The notes: generated by a model not told the origin, from the sequence alone. A stretch of DNA of 64,000 bases from Parvimonas micra (GCF_021300775.1 NZ_JAJTJP010000003.1:248001-312000); one strand, 5' to 3'. Shown: positions 28,201 through 36,372, numbered from the stretch's first letter. Translations and numbers: made by a program.

Positions 28201-29758
28201 GAAGATTTAAATCATCAAGCTTAGTAAGATGTGTTAAATTAAAGTTGTCTAGATTATTTCCCTTTAAGCTTAATTTATTTAATTTTGTCAAACCATCAAT
28301 AACGGAAATATCTTTAATTTTATTATTTCCTAAATCTAAATTTTCTAATAATTTTAAGTCTTTTAAAGCACTAATATCTTCAATATTATTATTATCAGCT
28401 CTTAAATATGTTAATTTATCAAGATCTTTTACATTACTAATATCTGATATTTTATTTGAATATATATCTAATAGATTTAATTTTTTAAAGTTTTTAACGA
28501 TGCTAATATCTGGAACTTTATTAACAGCAATATCAAAATCTTCTAAATTTGTAAGATCTTTCAACGAACTAACATCTGAAATGTTATTATGTGAAATATA
28601 TAAATGTTTTAATTGAGTTAAATCCTTTAAAGGAGTAACATCTGATATTTCATTATGAGAAAGTCTTAATAATTCAAGATTTTTAAGTCCAGCAAGTGGT
28701 GTTAAATCTTTAATTGCTCCTTCTGAATATCTTATTGCTTTATCGTCATCAGGAATTTCTCCTGAAGAAATTGTAAGAGTTTTTAAGTTTTTACAATATT
28801 CAAGACCTTTAATACTACTAACTTCTATAAGTTCATCTTCAGCAGCATTCATTCCTCTAATTCCAATAGATTCAATTTTTTCTAAATCGCTCTTATAGAT
28901 TTCATTTGAATTTTTATCTTTTCTATATGATTTATCATTAAGTTTAAAGTTATATTCATTCATTTCAACTTCAAAACTATCTTCACCTTCATAAGCATGT
29001 AACTTATCAAGAATGAATTGTTTTAAATTTTCATCTTCAAACTCAACAATTTTATCTTCTTCCTCATCATCAACAGGATTGTTTTCCCCTGGATTATTTC
29101 CTCCTGGATTGTTTCCTCCCTGATTATTTTCTCCAGTAGAATCGGTATCATTCCACAATAACACTCCAGTGTATTCATAAGTATTTCCACTTACAACTAT
29201 ATTCCCATTTAAATCAGTAGAATTTTTGTATTCTGTATCTGCACTTGAACTAAATCCTAAAACTGAAGACATTAATATTCCAGTTCCAACTGCTACTGAC
29301 AATAATCTCTTAGCATTTCTTTTCTTTGATACTAATACACAAACTATTCCTACTATTCCAGCAACTGCTATTGTTACATTTACCTTGTAAACCCCACTAA
29401 TTCCTGTCTTTGCAAGTTTTCCATTCTTTATACTATTTTCAATAGCTTGAACTATTTCAAATTGTAACTTTTCGCTTTCTAATACTTTCTTTTCTCCAGC
29501 TTTTATATCGCCAAGATTTAATTCTTTTCCCTTAACTATCTTTAAACCTTTGATATCTTCTGATTTTACCTTAACTCCAATCATATCTTTTCCAGTATTA
29601 TTTTCAACAGAAATTTTAAAAACTCCATCTCCATCTGCAATTAAATTAACAGTTAGTCCATCTTTGTTATAAACTACCGTTTCATTAGCTGCATGACTTA
29701 CTTGTGAAAAAGACAAACCGCATAGTAAAGCTAATCCTAATGCACTTTTCTTATTCAT
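25241..29758 (-). CDS. Leucine-rich-repeat surface protein with internal sorting-like signal
   Basis: 1505 residues; ATG 29758 after AGGAGGGA. Residues 1-23 are a signal peptide (SHA/A). A small beta-rich domain (24-110) is followed by LAKTG (115-119), a hydrophobic segment (126-143) and SKKRNAKR: the layout of an LPXTG-type signal, but near the N-terminus. Residues 145-173 (KKRNAKRLLSVAVGTG...SSA) then look like a second signal peptide or membrane segment. An Asn/Gly-rich linker (209-228) leads to three InlA-like LRR blocks of about 22-residue repeats (roughly 300-570, 820-940, 1260-1400), each followed by a beta-sandwich-like domain. The C-terminus ends without an anchor. A surface adhesin role is likely. 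I suspect fusion of two secreted proteins. Confidence 0.88.
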   Translation of the reverse strand: MNKKSALGLALLCGLSFSQVSHAANETVVYNKDGLTVNLIADGDGVFKISVENNTGKDMIGVKVKSEDIKGLKIVKGKELNLGDIKAGEKKVLESEKLQFEIVQAIENSIKNGKLAKTGISGVYKVNVTIAVAGIVGIVCVLVSKKRNAKRLLSVAVGTGILMSSVLGFSSSADTEYKNSTDLNGNIVVSGNTYEYTGVLLWNDTDSTGENNQGGNNPGGNNPGENNPVDDEEEDKIVEFEDENLKQFILDKLHAYEGEDSFEVEMNEYNFKLNDKSYRKDKNSNEIYKSDLEKIESIGIRGMNAAEDELIEVSSIKGLEYCKNLKTLTISSGEIPDDDKAIRYSEGAIKDLTPLAGLKNLELLRLSHNEISDVTPLKDLTQLKHLYISHNNISDVSSLKDLTNLEDFDIAVNKVPDISIVKNFKKLNLLDIYSNKISDISNVKDLDKLTYLRADNNNIEDISALKDLKLLENLDLGNNKIKDISVIDGLTKLNKLSLKGNNLDNFNLTHLTKLDDLNLQNNKISDVSFLEKVNKLTSLNLNKNNVENIEAISNLKDLTYLYLDKNNVENIDALKSLSKLSNVVLSNNKISDISALKDLNELASVKIDGNRVKDFSSINDKSTIFEKVIHNQNVNIENVEANDKVVEVDNPYVGLDKIAKGGNPTVSTETEGISVALENGKLKLTLSDEAFNNISNDGLEVKVKYDFENEMDYANIPTELYANLKLTKASDKYVNIEDGKLLKVINKNLDKNRPDDQKVTVEEMESLTELSIFLKEDGSADFSENAKYSILGVPTSLAGTKDFKFAVTRGMKSIKGLEYAKNLKKLKLNENEISDITPLKDLTKLEYLEIQRNRIVDIKPLEKLTNLKFLKLYNNLIEDISPLANLTNLTGLDLHYNVTVGGDESHKIISKGITDISALKNLKKLTFLDLSANRIEDVSIIKGFDKIEHLDISGNRVKNYEGLGDYLAKRLGDALNEGIGSMQFSGQTVDFGKTVEVNDNEVSFVTPFKGIKELGEALGEVFGAEEALNPFSEISTGKEGIEASYDLDSNTITLNISDDVIAENKGKELDLNLKMSLDEYTWTLKNVKLKFNADEEIVSDEYKDFYFDLFNKYSKFHKKYVNLTDEANKLFNEKNKPKKDKNFTKEDMEMLKSFVVADKNVTDKMIEPLKYSKNLEEFKVELNKSNLTRSVNNFDFLSKTSKLKQFIYQNQDYKHAKKEIFPENIDFSKNESLEKVIISQTNLSGIKAFEKLKLKQLSLQDNEIIDITPIKDMETLERLDLDNNKIVNLPNLSKLQRLITLYLRDNKLSDISNLEELKNLEALHLRNNKISDISSLEKLPKLHRLYIDKNENLKNYIKNIKNLNGINTLFVDEITKEDFDWLKTFSTRSAVNATENEDRIRMFNFEKLEIPVKVKKNDIKDGFIEIDNPLKDWNDMSIEATDDESGKNPNLTFESDKIKIKVQDKNEFSETYDIYVENYEVEGYGDYSQPPSISGKIVLNIKISE

Positions 29759-29867
29759 TTAATCCCTCCTAAAAAATAAATATATACTGTTATTTTAACA
29801 TATAATTGTAATTAAGTATAATAAAAAATACTTATGTACGGAAGATTAACAATTAATTTTTTCTATA

Positions 29868-29896
29868 TAAAAAAAGAACTATTAAATAGTTCTTTT
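29868..29896 (-). terminator. Terminator of yjjI-yjjW
   Basis: AAAGAACTATT pairs with AATAGTTCTTT around two bases and is followed by a T run on the minus strand. Confidence 0.85.
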
Positions 29897-29915
29897 GTTT
29901 AAAATTTACGAGAAT

Positions 29916-30761
29916 TTAAACAATAATAACATCTTCAAAACCGTTTTGAAGTGCAATTTGCTTTAATTCTTCCATCTCTTCATCAACTGGAGCTGAGAAC
30001 ATACTATATTCTTCTCTAACCCCATATTTTCTATATTTTATTATTTTGTATCTAATTTTATGTCCCATTTTTATGTATTTGGAAAGCATCTTTGTAATCT
30101 TGTCAACAGTTGTTCTATTGTCCATTCCAGCAATTGTTACTGTTCTTATCTCAAAAAGTTTATCTAAACTCGCAAGATAATCTGCATTTTCCAAAACGAC
30201 ATCAACCTTAGTTTTCGTTATAAAAAGATGCTCTTCATTGTAAAAAGCCTTTATATCAAGCATAAAAGCATCTGAAACTTCAACAAATTCAGGCAGTCTC
30301 TTAAAAGGTATTCCACCATTTGTATCGACAAAACAAGTAAGACCAAGTTTTTTAACCTCAGTAAAAAGTGGAGTTAAAAACTTATGTTGAAGTGTACATT
30401 CTCCACCACTAACAGTAATTCCTCTAATAAATGGAATATTCTTTTTTATTCTCTCAACAGTTTCTTCAACAGTCCAATTATATATCTTTGGTGTTGAAAG
30501 ATGTGGACAAACTCTAATACATTCATCACAATTTATACAAGTCTTATCGTTCCAAACAATTTTCCCGTTAACATTTGTTAAACTCTTTGTTGAACAAGAA
30601 GGAATACATTCCATACAATTAATACAATGTTTTATAGTTTCAGGATTATGGCAATAAAAACAATTAAAATTACAACCCTGAAGGAAAATAGACGTCCTGT
30701 TTCCAGGTCCGTCTACCACCGACATATCTATTATTTTATTTATAATTCCTTTATTTGACAT
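29916..30761 (-). CDS. yjjW: YjjW-family glycyl-radical-enzyme activase
   Basis: Radical SAM enzyme that installs the glycyl radical on its partner. 281 residues; the cluster motif GCNFNCFYCHN (CxxxCxxC) near residue 30, then two ferredoxin-type motifs (CINCMECIPSC and CINCDECIRVC) and the GGE segment SGGECTLQ. ATG 30761 lies inside the end of yjjI (11-bp overlap), so the pair is translationally coupled. Confidence 0.92.
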   Translation of the reverse strand: MSNKGIINKIIDMSVVDGPGNRTSIFLQGCNFNCFYCHNPETIKHCINCMECIPSCSTKSLTNVNGKIVWNDKTCINCDECIRVCPHLSTPKIYNWTVEETVERIKKNIPFIRGITVSGGECTLQHKFLTPLFTEVKKLGLTCFVDTNGGIPFKRLPEFVEVSDAFMLDIKAFYNEEHLFITKTKVDVVLENADYLASLDKLFEIRTVTIAGMDNRTTVDKITKMLSKYIKMGHKIRYKIIKYRKYGVREEYSMFSAPVDEEMEELKQIALQNGFEDVIIV

Positions 30762-32286
30762 CTCTAACCTTACGTTCTAATAGATGATACTTTTCAAAAG
30801 CATCTCTAGCATATTGAACAGTATCGTAGCTTACTCTTTCTCCGTCAATGAATTTTTGCATATCTGATTTTTTAACCAAATAACCAGTTACACGAATCAA
30901 ATCTCCATTTTCTCCATAGCATGAAATATATCTCATATTCAATCTAAATGCAGCTTTAAAGATATCTAAAACGGCAGATGGATTCTTTTCAGCAGTTTCG
31001 TCAAATGGGAAGTGATCACCAATTCCTGATGGGAAATATTTGTGGAATAATGCTGAATGTTTAATATGATCATACATTGGTACTTCTTTACCAATTCTAA
31101 TTCTAACACCTGCACTATCTTCAATATCATCTTGTGCTCCTACTTGTGAGTGTAGCATAAATCTATGATTCCAGAAAGTTGAATATTTGCTTTCAAAAGA
31201 ATTAACTCTCTTTTCAACAAAATCCATAACTTCAACTCCAAGTTCATTAGCATATTCATCTTTACCAAATTCTAAATCTTTGTTTTCAAATTCTAGAAGT
31301 TGTTGAACACATTCATGAAGTCCTACAACTCCAAAAAGTCCAACAAATCTATCTAATTCAACAAATCCTTCTTTAACTAAGAAATTTTCTTTAAAGAAAG
31401 GAGTTTCTTCAACTAAGAATTTAATCTTACCTTCCATGAAATTACACATTAAATCAATTGCTTCTGGTAAAACTCTTCCGTAGAAATCTTCTTTTGAACT
31501 TGCACTTCTTGCAAGAGAACCAAGTCTTAATCTACTTAGTGTAAAAGCTCCTCCTGAAATTGGAAGACCATTGTAACAACTTGCTATTGCATAATCTCCT
31601 TTAAAATCATTTCTATAGTATTTATCATTAGCAAATGCTGGATTTGCAGTTAAAAGAGATGCATAAACTGCCTTTTCTCCAAAATCATCTGGTGTAATAT
31701 CTTCATCATAAAGAATTGTCATATTTGGAGTAACATTATTTAAAGTTGGAAGTAATTCCAAAATGATTTCTCCTGCAACAGTTTTTTCTGGACCAATATT
31801 TGCATGACAGAAACTGTCATTAATTGTTCTATCTAAAGAAACTAAGAACCATTTAATTAATTTTTTAGCTTCTTCTCTATCTGTAATAAATGGATCAAGA
31901 AGTTTATCAATCTTACCAATATATACTGGATATCTTGTTACAGAAGGAACATGATGATAAAAAATTAATAAATTATTAATTGCATCAAGTAAAGTTTCTG
32001 ATTTTTCAAGACGTAAAAATTTACAACCCTCATCCAAAAGTTTTTGATAATTAGGGCAAATGTATCTTGGTGCATAAGGCGCATGACCTTCCCACAAATC
32101 GCAGAAACCTCCATTTTCAGAAATTTCAAAAATTCTATCATTTACTGAACTTTCAGGAAAATCATTCAAATTTTCTGCAAGTTTTGCAAGTTGAGAAGTC
32201 TTTTGTTCGAAAGTTAAATCCGTAGCCTTAATTATATTCATTGATAATTCTCTTGCTTCTTCTAGTGTTTTTATTTTAGAAATCAT
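30751..32286 (-). CDS. yjjI: YjjI-family glycyl radical enzyme
   Basis: 511 residues counted from ATG 32286, preceded by GGAGG; the frame is open four codons further from a TTG but that would place the ribosome site inside the gene. The C-terminus carries the glycyl-radical motif RVTGYLVK with Gly468; a candidate active-site cysteine lies in ASCYNGLP in the middle of the chain. This family has no settled reaction. The enzyme needs strict anoxia once activated by YjjW. Confidence 0.92.
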   Translation of the reverse strand: MISKIKTLEEARELSMNIIKATDLTFEQKTSQLAKLAENLNDFPESSVNDRIFEISENGGFCDLWEGHAPYAPRYICPNYQKLLDEGCKFLRLEKSETLLDAINNLLIFYHHVPSVTRYPVYIGKIDKLLDPFITDREEAKKLIKWFLVSLDRTINDSFCHANIGPEKTVAGEIILELLPTLNNVTPNMTILYDEDITPDDFGEKAVYASLLTANPAFANDKYYRNDFKGDYAIASCYNGLPISGGAFTLSRLRLGSLARSASSKEDFYGRVLPEAIDLMCNFMEGKIKFLVEETPFFKENFLVKEGFVELDRFVGLFGVVGLHECVQQLLEFENKDLEFGKDEYANELGVEVMDFVEKRVNSFESKYSTFWNHRFMLHSQVGAQDDIEDSAGVRIRIGKEVPMYDHIKHSALFHKYFPSGIGDHFPFDETAEKNPSAVLDIFKAAFRLNMRYISCYGENGDLIRVTGYLVKKSDMQKFIDGERVSYDTVQYARDAFEKYHLLERKVRDVK

Positions 32287-32445
32287 AAATACCTCCAATT
32301 TTATGTCAAAAAGTCATTTACTATTTACCCATATTATATATTAATAAACCCAAAAATGATACTGTTAATTGTCTTTTTTAAGCAAAAATTTGAAAATTAT
32401 TGAGAAAAATCTATTAAACTTTTTATAAATTAAAATTTAGTATTT
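32287..32445. other. AT-rich gap upstream of yjjI
   Basis: No gene. A TATAAT box lies near 32330 on the minus strand but lacks a convincing -35 partner, so the yjjI promoter is not located. Confidence 0.4.
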
Positions 32446-32665
32446 CTCGGATTTCTATAGCAATTATTTTAGAAGATATAATCGCTCCCATCAGAAGTAC
32501 TTTTTGCTTTTTTTTACTAGCACTTAAATATAATTATGAAAGGAACTTTATGAGATCTCTCCACTACGTTTCACTTCGGTCGAGATGACGTGTTGGGAAA
32601 TTTTCTTTGCAAAGTGCTATGACGTTAAATATTTAGTTTCTATATATTTTTCGACTTAGATGACT
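32446..32665 (+). repeat. Interspersed palindromic repeat, copy A (partial)
   Basis: Two modules. Module 1 (about 32446-32506) has an imperfect AGAAGATA hairpin followed by TCCC-TCAGA--TACTTTT. Module 2 (32551 to about 32652) starts TGAGATCTCTCC, includes TCGAGATGACGT and runs through a 35-bp block (32600-32634) identical to copy C. The right half is missing. It abuts the 3' end of the acetyltransferase gene. Confidence 0.85.
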
Positions 32666-32673
32666 GAGAGTTC

Positions 32674-33141
32674 CTAATTTTTTATATAGTGAATAATATC
32701 CATTTTATCATTTATTCTATCAATTTCTCCAGTCTTTGTATATCCTAATTTTTCGTATAAGTAGCAGTTTCCTTTTTCTTGAAATATTGTATCAAGCTCC
32801 CAATTACCTTTACCATGAATTCTTTCTATTTCATAGAAAGCTTTTTGAGCTAACCCTCTATTACGAAATCTCTCCATTATAAATACTGGTGCTACTCTTT
32901 TTCTGCTTCCGTCTCTTCTATCAATTACCCGAATGGCACCAACGATATTATTTTCCTCATAAATATAATAAAAGAAAGTATATTCTTGAAGTAATTTAGT
33001 TTTGATCTTTTCTTTAGTTTCATTTGCAGGATTAGTATCAAAATCTTGATATTTATCCAATAATTTTTGGAATGCTTGAACTTGCATTTTCCATAATTTT
33101 TCTGTGTCCTCAACACTTATTCTAACTAAATTTATATTCAC
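32674..33141 (-). CDS. GNAT-family acetyltransferase
   Basis: 155 residues. Acetyl-CoA motif A is APVFIMERFRNRGLAQKAFY, motif B YLYEKLGYTKTGE. Start GTG 33141 with GAGGTGA upstream. The substrate is unknown. It is a lone gene between repeat copies A (downstream) and B (upstream), both in the same orientation. Confidence 0.85.
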   Translation of the reverse strand: MNINLVRISVEDTEKLWKMQVQAFQKLLDKYQDFDTNPANETKEKIKTKLLQEYTFFYYIYEENNIVGAIRVIDRRDGSRKRVAPVFIMERFRNRGLAQKAFYEIERIHGKGNWELDTIFQEKGNCYLYEKLGYTKTGEIDRINDKMDIIHYIKN

Positions 33142-33334
33142 AGTTCACCTCAATTTCTAAATCTACTTCTCTAAAGATTAATATTATGACAAAATTAATT
33201 TTATATAAACCTTTTTAGTATTTATAATTATATTTTCATCTCCTATTTTATATGTCATTAATATAGCATTATTATAGCATAAAAAGGGAAATAAAAGAAT
33301 GGATTGTTTACATTTAAGAGATTTGAAACAACTG
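33142..33334. other. Gap upstream of the acetyltransferase
   Basis: AT-rich sequence with no gene; no convincing promoter found. Confidence 0.4.
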
Positions 33335-33526
33335 TGAGATCTCTCCATTTCGCTACGCTACAGTCGAGATGACGTGTTGAGAGATTTTCTTTGCAAGGTA
33401 CTATGACGTGAAATATTTAGTTTCTATATATTTTTTAACTTTTAGAAACTTAATGCTCTTAACGTCACGCTATTTAACGAAGTTTTCTACCTTTTACGTC
33501 ATCTCGAGCGCAGTCGAGAGATCTCA
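33335..33526 (+). repeat. Interspersed palindromic repeat, copy B (complete)
   Basis: 192 bp with bipartite terminal inverted repeats: the left end reads TGAGATCTCTC, a variable stretch, then TCGAGATGACGT; the complement of the right end reads TGAGATCTCTCGACTGCGC then TCGAGATGACGT. The core shares a block with copies A and C (TTTTCTTTGCAA, TATGACGT-AAATATTTAG). No coding capacity; MITE-like. Confidence 0.85.
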
Positions 33527-33544
33527 TAAAATTATTATTTTCCA

Positions 33545-33569
33545 CAAAAAAACGACCATATGGTCGTTT
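33545..33569 (-). terminator. Terminator of the bicupin gene
   Basis: AACGACC-ATAT-GGTCGTT stem (33551-33568) followed by T run on the minus strand. Confidence 0.9.
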
Positions 33570-33600
33570 TAAATATATATTAAATTCTAGTTTTGAAATA

Positions 33601-34254
33601 CTATTCTAATGTTAAAAGCAATGCCATTTTAAAATTCTTTTCAGCTTTTACATAATGTCTTCCAGCTTTTGCAAAGTGGAAGCATTCACCAGCTTTGATT
33701 ACATGGTCTGTTCCTTCATATCCGATTATTCCTTCACCATCTAATGCAAATACAATTGCTTCACCTGGTGCTGAATGTTCTGATAATCCTGTTCCTGCAT
33801 CGAATGCCATTAATACAAATTTCATTTGATCATTATGAACAACGTCCATATTAACTATTTTACCTTCTTGGTATTCTAATAATTCTCCTAATTTAAAAAC
33901 TTCACCTGGTTTTACAGCTTTATTCATAAAGTCCTCCTTTTTTATTGCTATTTCTGTAAATATTGCTCCCGATTTTGTTCTAATTCCAACTGGAATTTCA
34001 ATCGGTGTAAAAATACTATCACCTTGTTTTAGTATTTTTGTTTTTTCTGAAAATCCATATGCTTCAATCTCTCCTTCTGCTACAATCAATAGTTTGTAGT
34101 ATGGGAATAATTCTGCACTTATATCAGTTTCTTCTGCCATTGAAAAATATGCTATATAATTTTCTCCGCCATATACTTCTTTAGATACAGTACATCCTTC
34201 AAGCGCTTTATTATCTTCGGCTATGGAATATACTTTTCCAACCTTTTCTTTCAA
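33601..34254 (-). CDS. Bicupin-domain protein
   Basis: 217 residues with two cupin barrels: about 30-100 (SAELFPYYKLLIVAEGEIEA) and 135-215 (GTGLSEHSAPGEAIVFALDG with the metal-type His/Glu positions, later GECFHFAKAGRH). Small bicupins often bind metals or sugar-like ligands; the role is unknown. TTG start at 34254 after AAGGAGGTG. An inverted repeat ATATTG-TTTT-CAATAT lies just upstream (34271-34286). Confidence 0.8.
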   Translation of the reverse strand: MKEKVGKVYSIAEDNKALEGCTVSKEVYGGENYIAYFSMAEETDISAELFPYYKLLIVAEGEIEAYGFSEKTKILKQGDSIFTPIEIPVGIRTKSGAIFTEIAIKKEDFMNKAVKPGEVFKLGELLEYQEGKIVNMDVVHNDQMKFVLMAFDAGTGLSEHSAPGEAIVFALDGEGIIGYEGTDHVIKAGECFHFAKAGRHYVKAEKNFKMALLLTLE

Positions 34255-34270
34255 ATCGCACCTCCTTTAA

Positions 34271-34286
34271 TATTGAAAACAATATG
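34271..34286. promoter_or_regulatory. Inverted repeat before the bicupin gene
   Basis: TATTG-AAAA-CAATA dyad directly upstream of the ribosome site. It may be a repressor operator, for example for the nearby Crp/Fnr-type protein, or a small hairpin. Confidence 0.3.
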
Positions 34287-34351
34287 TATTTGAAAAATAT
34301 ATACCCTATTAAATACCTTAATAACAGTTATATTTTAATAATTTTTTATAC

Positions 34352-34382
34352 AAATAAAGGTCAACAATTTATCGTTGACCTT
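34352..34382 (-). terminator. Terminator behind the symporter remnant
   Basis: AAAGGTCAAC pairs with GTTGACCTTT across eight bases and is followed by a T-rich stretch on the minus strand. Confidence 0.75.
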
Positions 34383-34406
34383 TGTCATAATTCTATTTAA
34401 TTAATA

Positions 34407-34590
34407 CTATTCATCTTCTTCAACCAATCCTGAAAGTTTTTCAACTCTTAGAGAAATTGGAAGTGTTGCAGCAGAACTTCTAGTTACAAAAGCTGTAAGC
34501 ATTGGTTCTTTAATTTTCATTAACATTTTGAAAGGATTAAACCAGCAATAAATGCAATAAAAACTTGAAGCACAAGATTTTTTTACTCAT
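34407..34590 (-). pseudogene. Dicarboxylate/amino acid:cation symporter remnant
   Basis: A ribosome site (GGAGGT) and ATG 34590 open a frame that shifts after a few codons. The next frame gives LQVFIAFIAGLILSK, a first membrane helix, and a third frame gives MKIKEPMLTAFVTRSSAATLP followed by ISLRVEKL. The RSSAATLP signature belongs to the DAACS (GltP/SstT) symporters. The middle is deleted and at least two frame breaks are present. Confidence 0.75.
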
Positions 34591-34882
34591 TTTTAACCTC
34601 CTTATAATCATTTGTTTCGTTTTTCGTACGAGTTTTTAAAACATAAAGTTTTTTTATATAAATTAGCGTCATTTTTTATAATAATAGCATGTTTTTGACT
34701 TATAATTTATATTTCTTATAAAATATCATATAAACAATTGTTTTTAGCCGATTATCCCTTTAAATTCTTTTGCAAAAAAAGTAATAAATTAAAAATTTTT
34801 TAAAAAATGACTCTTTTGCTATTTATTTTTTTCTTTTTTTATATTATAATAATGTAGTATTAGATTAATAAGGAGGGACATT
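34591..34882. other. Intergenic region before the Crp/Fnr-type gene
   Basis: No gene. For the plus-strand regulator, TTGCTA (34816-34821) and TATATT or TATAAT around 34840-34850 are possible promoter parts with imperfect spacing. Confidence 0.4.
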
Positions 34883-35578
34883 GTGGAAAGTAGATTAGTT
34901 ACACTTTTAAGAAAAGTTTTAATTGAAAAAAACTTTGACTTAAAACTAGATAAAAGATTATATTCAGAATTCACTGTACTTAAGGTAAAGAAAAAGACTG
35001 TTATAATCAAAGAAAATGATAAATTGGATTATTTATATTTATTAGTTAGAGGAAGTGCCAATGTTGTTCACTTCACTCCAGTTGGAGAACTAATAGTATT
35101 TAATCACATAACTAATACTTCTATTTTTGGATTGCTTGAGTTTATGGACAATAAACACGACTTCTATAAAAGTGTTGCATTCTTTAAAGATACAAGGCTT
35201 ATTAGAATTCCAGTAGAAAGATTTGAAAAGGAAGCTGAAAGCATTGAACTATTAAAAATTTACAATCAATTTTTATTAGATTTTGCAAAACATTCAATAG
35301 CTACATTTGATTTAACTAAAAACTATGGAAGAAAGAAAAACTTAATTGAATTCTTCTTATCAAAATGTGTTGATGTAGAATTCCCTGTTAAGATTTCACT
35401 AACAAAAAAAGTTATTTCAGACTATTTGAGAATTAACGAAAGAACAATGTATAGATATTTAAATGAATTGATAGATAGAAATTGCATTTCAAGAAAAACT
35501 GGTAAAATTATTATTTCAAAAGAAAATTACGATAATTTACTAGAATACTCAAAGGAAAAAGGCGTAGATAACGAATAA
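34883..35578 (+). CDS. Crp/Fnr-family transcription regulator
   Basis: 231 residues, GTG start after AAGGAGGGA. The N-terminal half is a cyclic-nucleotide-binding-type beta barrel (LYLLVRGSANVVHFTPVGE...FGLLEFMDN); the C-terminal part is the winged helix (LTKKVISDYLRINERTMYRYLNEL). No cysteine cluster for an Fe-S centre is present, so it is not a classical Fnr. Its stop shares a base with the start of the next gene. Confidence 0.88.
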   Translation: MESRLVTLLRKVLIEKNFDLKLDKRLYSEFTVLKVKKKTVIIKENDKLDYLYLLVRGSANVVHFTPVGELIVFNHITNTSIFGLLEFMDNKHDFYKSVAFFKDTRLIRIPVERFEKEAESIELLKIYNQFLLDFAKHSIATFDLTKNYGRKKNLIEFFLSKCVDVEFPVKISLTKKVISDYLRINERTMYRYLNELIDRNCISRKTGKIIISKENYDNLLEYSKEKGVDNE

Positions 35579-36372
35579 TGATAGATATTAATAACCAATC
35601 TATAGAAAATTCAGAAGTTACTACAAAAAGATTTAATATAAAATCTTTTATAATTGTTTTAAATTATTTTTTAACTCCAATTTTGTTTTTTATAATAGTA
35701 GGTTTATTATTTAGATTTACTCTGATTGACGAAATTATATTCGATTTACAAATAGTAAAGAACTTTTTTGTAAATAATCCATCTCTTGTAGAAAATGATG
35801 AAGTATTTACCAAATTTGTATCTAGTATACTAGGTTCTATCGCTACTATTTTAACTTTTGTAATTGCACTGTTAATATACAAAGATCGAAAAGATAGTAT
35901 TTCTATTAAAAAAACTGAGTTTTCCATTGCAAAACTAATTTTAATAGGTGTTGGTCTTGGAATAATTATGATTTTATGGAATTTTGTAATTTCATATGTA
36001 TATTCAATTATTGGATTGGATTTTAGAAGTGGAAATACTGAAAGTATAGCAGAATCATTAAAATATAACAAGTTATTGATTTTTAATCTACTAGTATCCG
36101 CACCAATCGGAGAAGAAATTGCTTTTAAATATGGTATATTTACATTTCTACATGAAATTTTTCAAAACAAAGGAAAGCTGTTAAAAATATTTTTACCAGC
36201 ATTTGTGTCAGCCTTTGTATTTGGTATTATTCATGATGGATTATATCTAGTACCATTGTATTTTGTTCCAAGTTTTATTGGATGTTTAATTTACGAAAAA
36301 ACAAAATCTTTATTCCCATGTGTATTAGGACATTTTATAAATAATTTAATAGCATTCTTAACTATGTTATAA
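35578..36372 (+). CDS. CPBP-family intramembrane glutamic protease
   Basis: 264 residues, about seven hydrophobic segments. Catalytic-type motifs: Glu179-Glu180 with Lys184 (EExxxK in place of the usual EExxxR), FGIIH with His219, and GHFINN with His252 and Asn256. The family includes CAAX proteases and bacteriocin-immunity proteins. It overlaps the regulator gene by one base and is followed by a strong terminator. Confidence 0.88.
   Translation: MIDINNQSIENSEVTTKRFNIKSFIIVLNYFLTPILFFIIVGLLFRFTLIDEIIFDLQIVKNFFVNNPSLVENDEVFTKFVSSILGSIATILTFVIALLIYKDRKDSISIKKTEFSIAKLILIGVGLGIIMILWNFVISYVYSIIGLDFRSGNTESIAESLKYNKLLIFNLLVSAPIGEEIAFKYGIFTFLHEIFQNKGKLLKIFLPAFVSAFVFGIIHDGLYLVPLYFVPSFIGCLIYEKTKSLFPCVLGHFINNLIAFLTML

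Noticed and set aside
25241-29758. LRR gene as two separate genes or a frameshift
   Set aside because: The frame is continuous through the internal sorting-like region and there is no ribosome site before the second signal-like segment.
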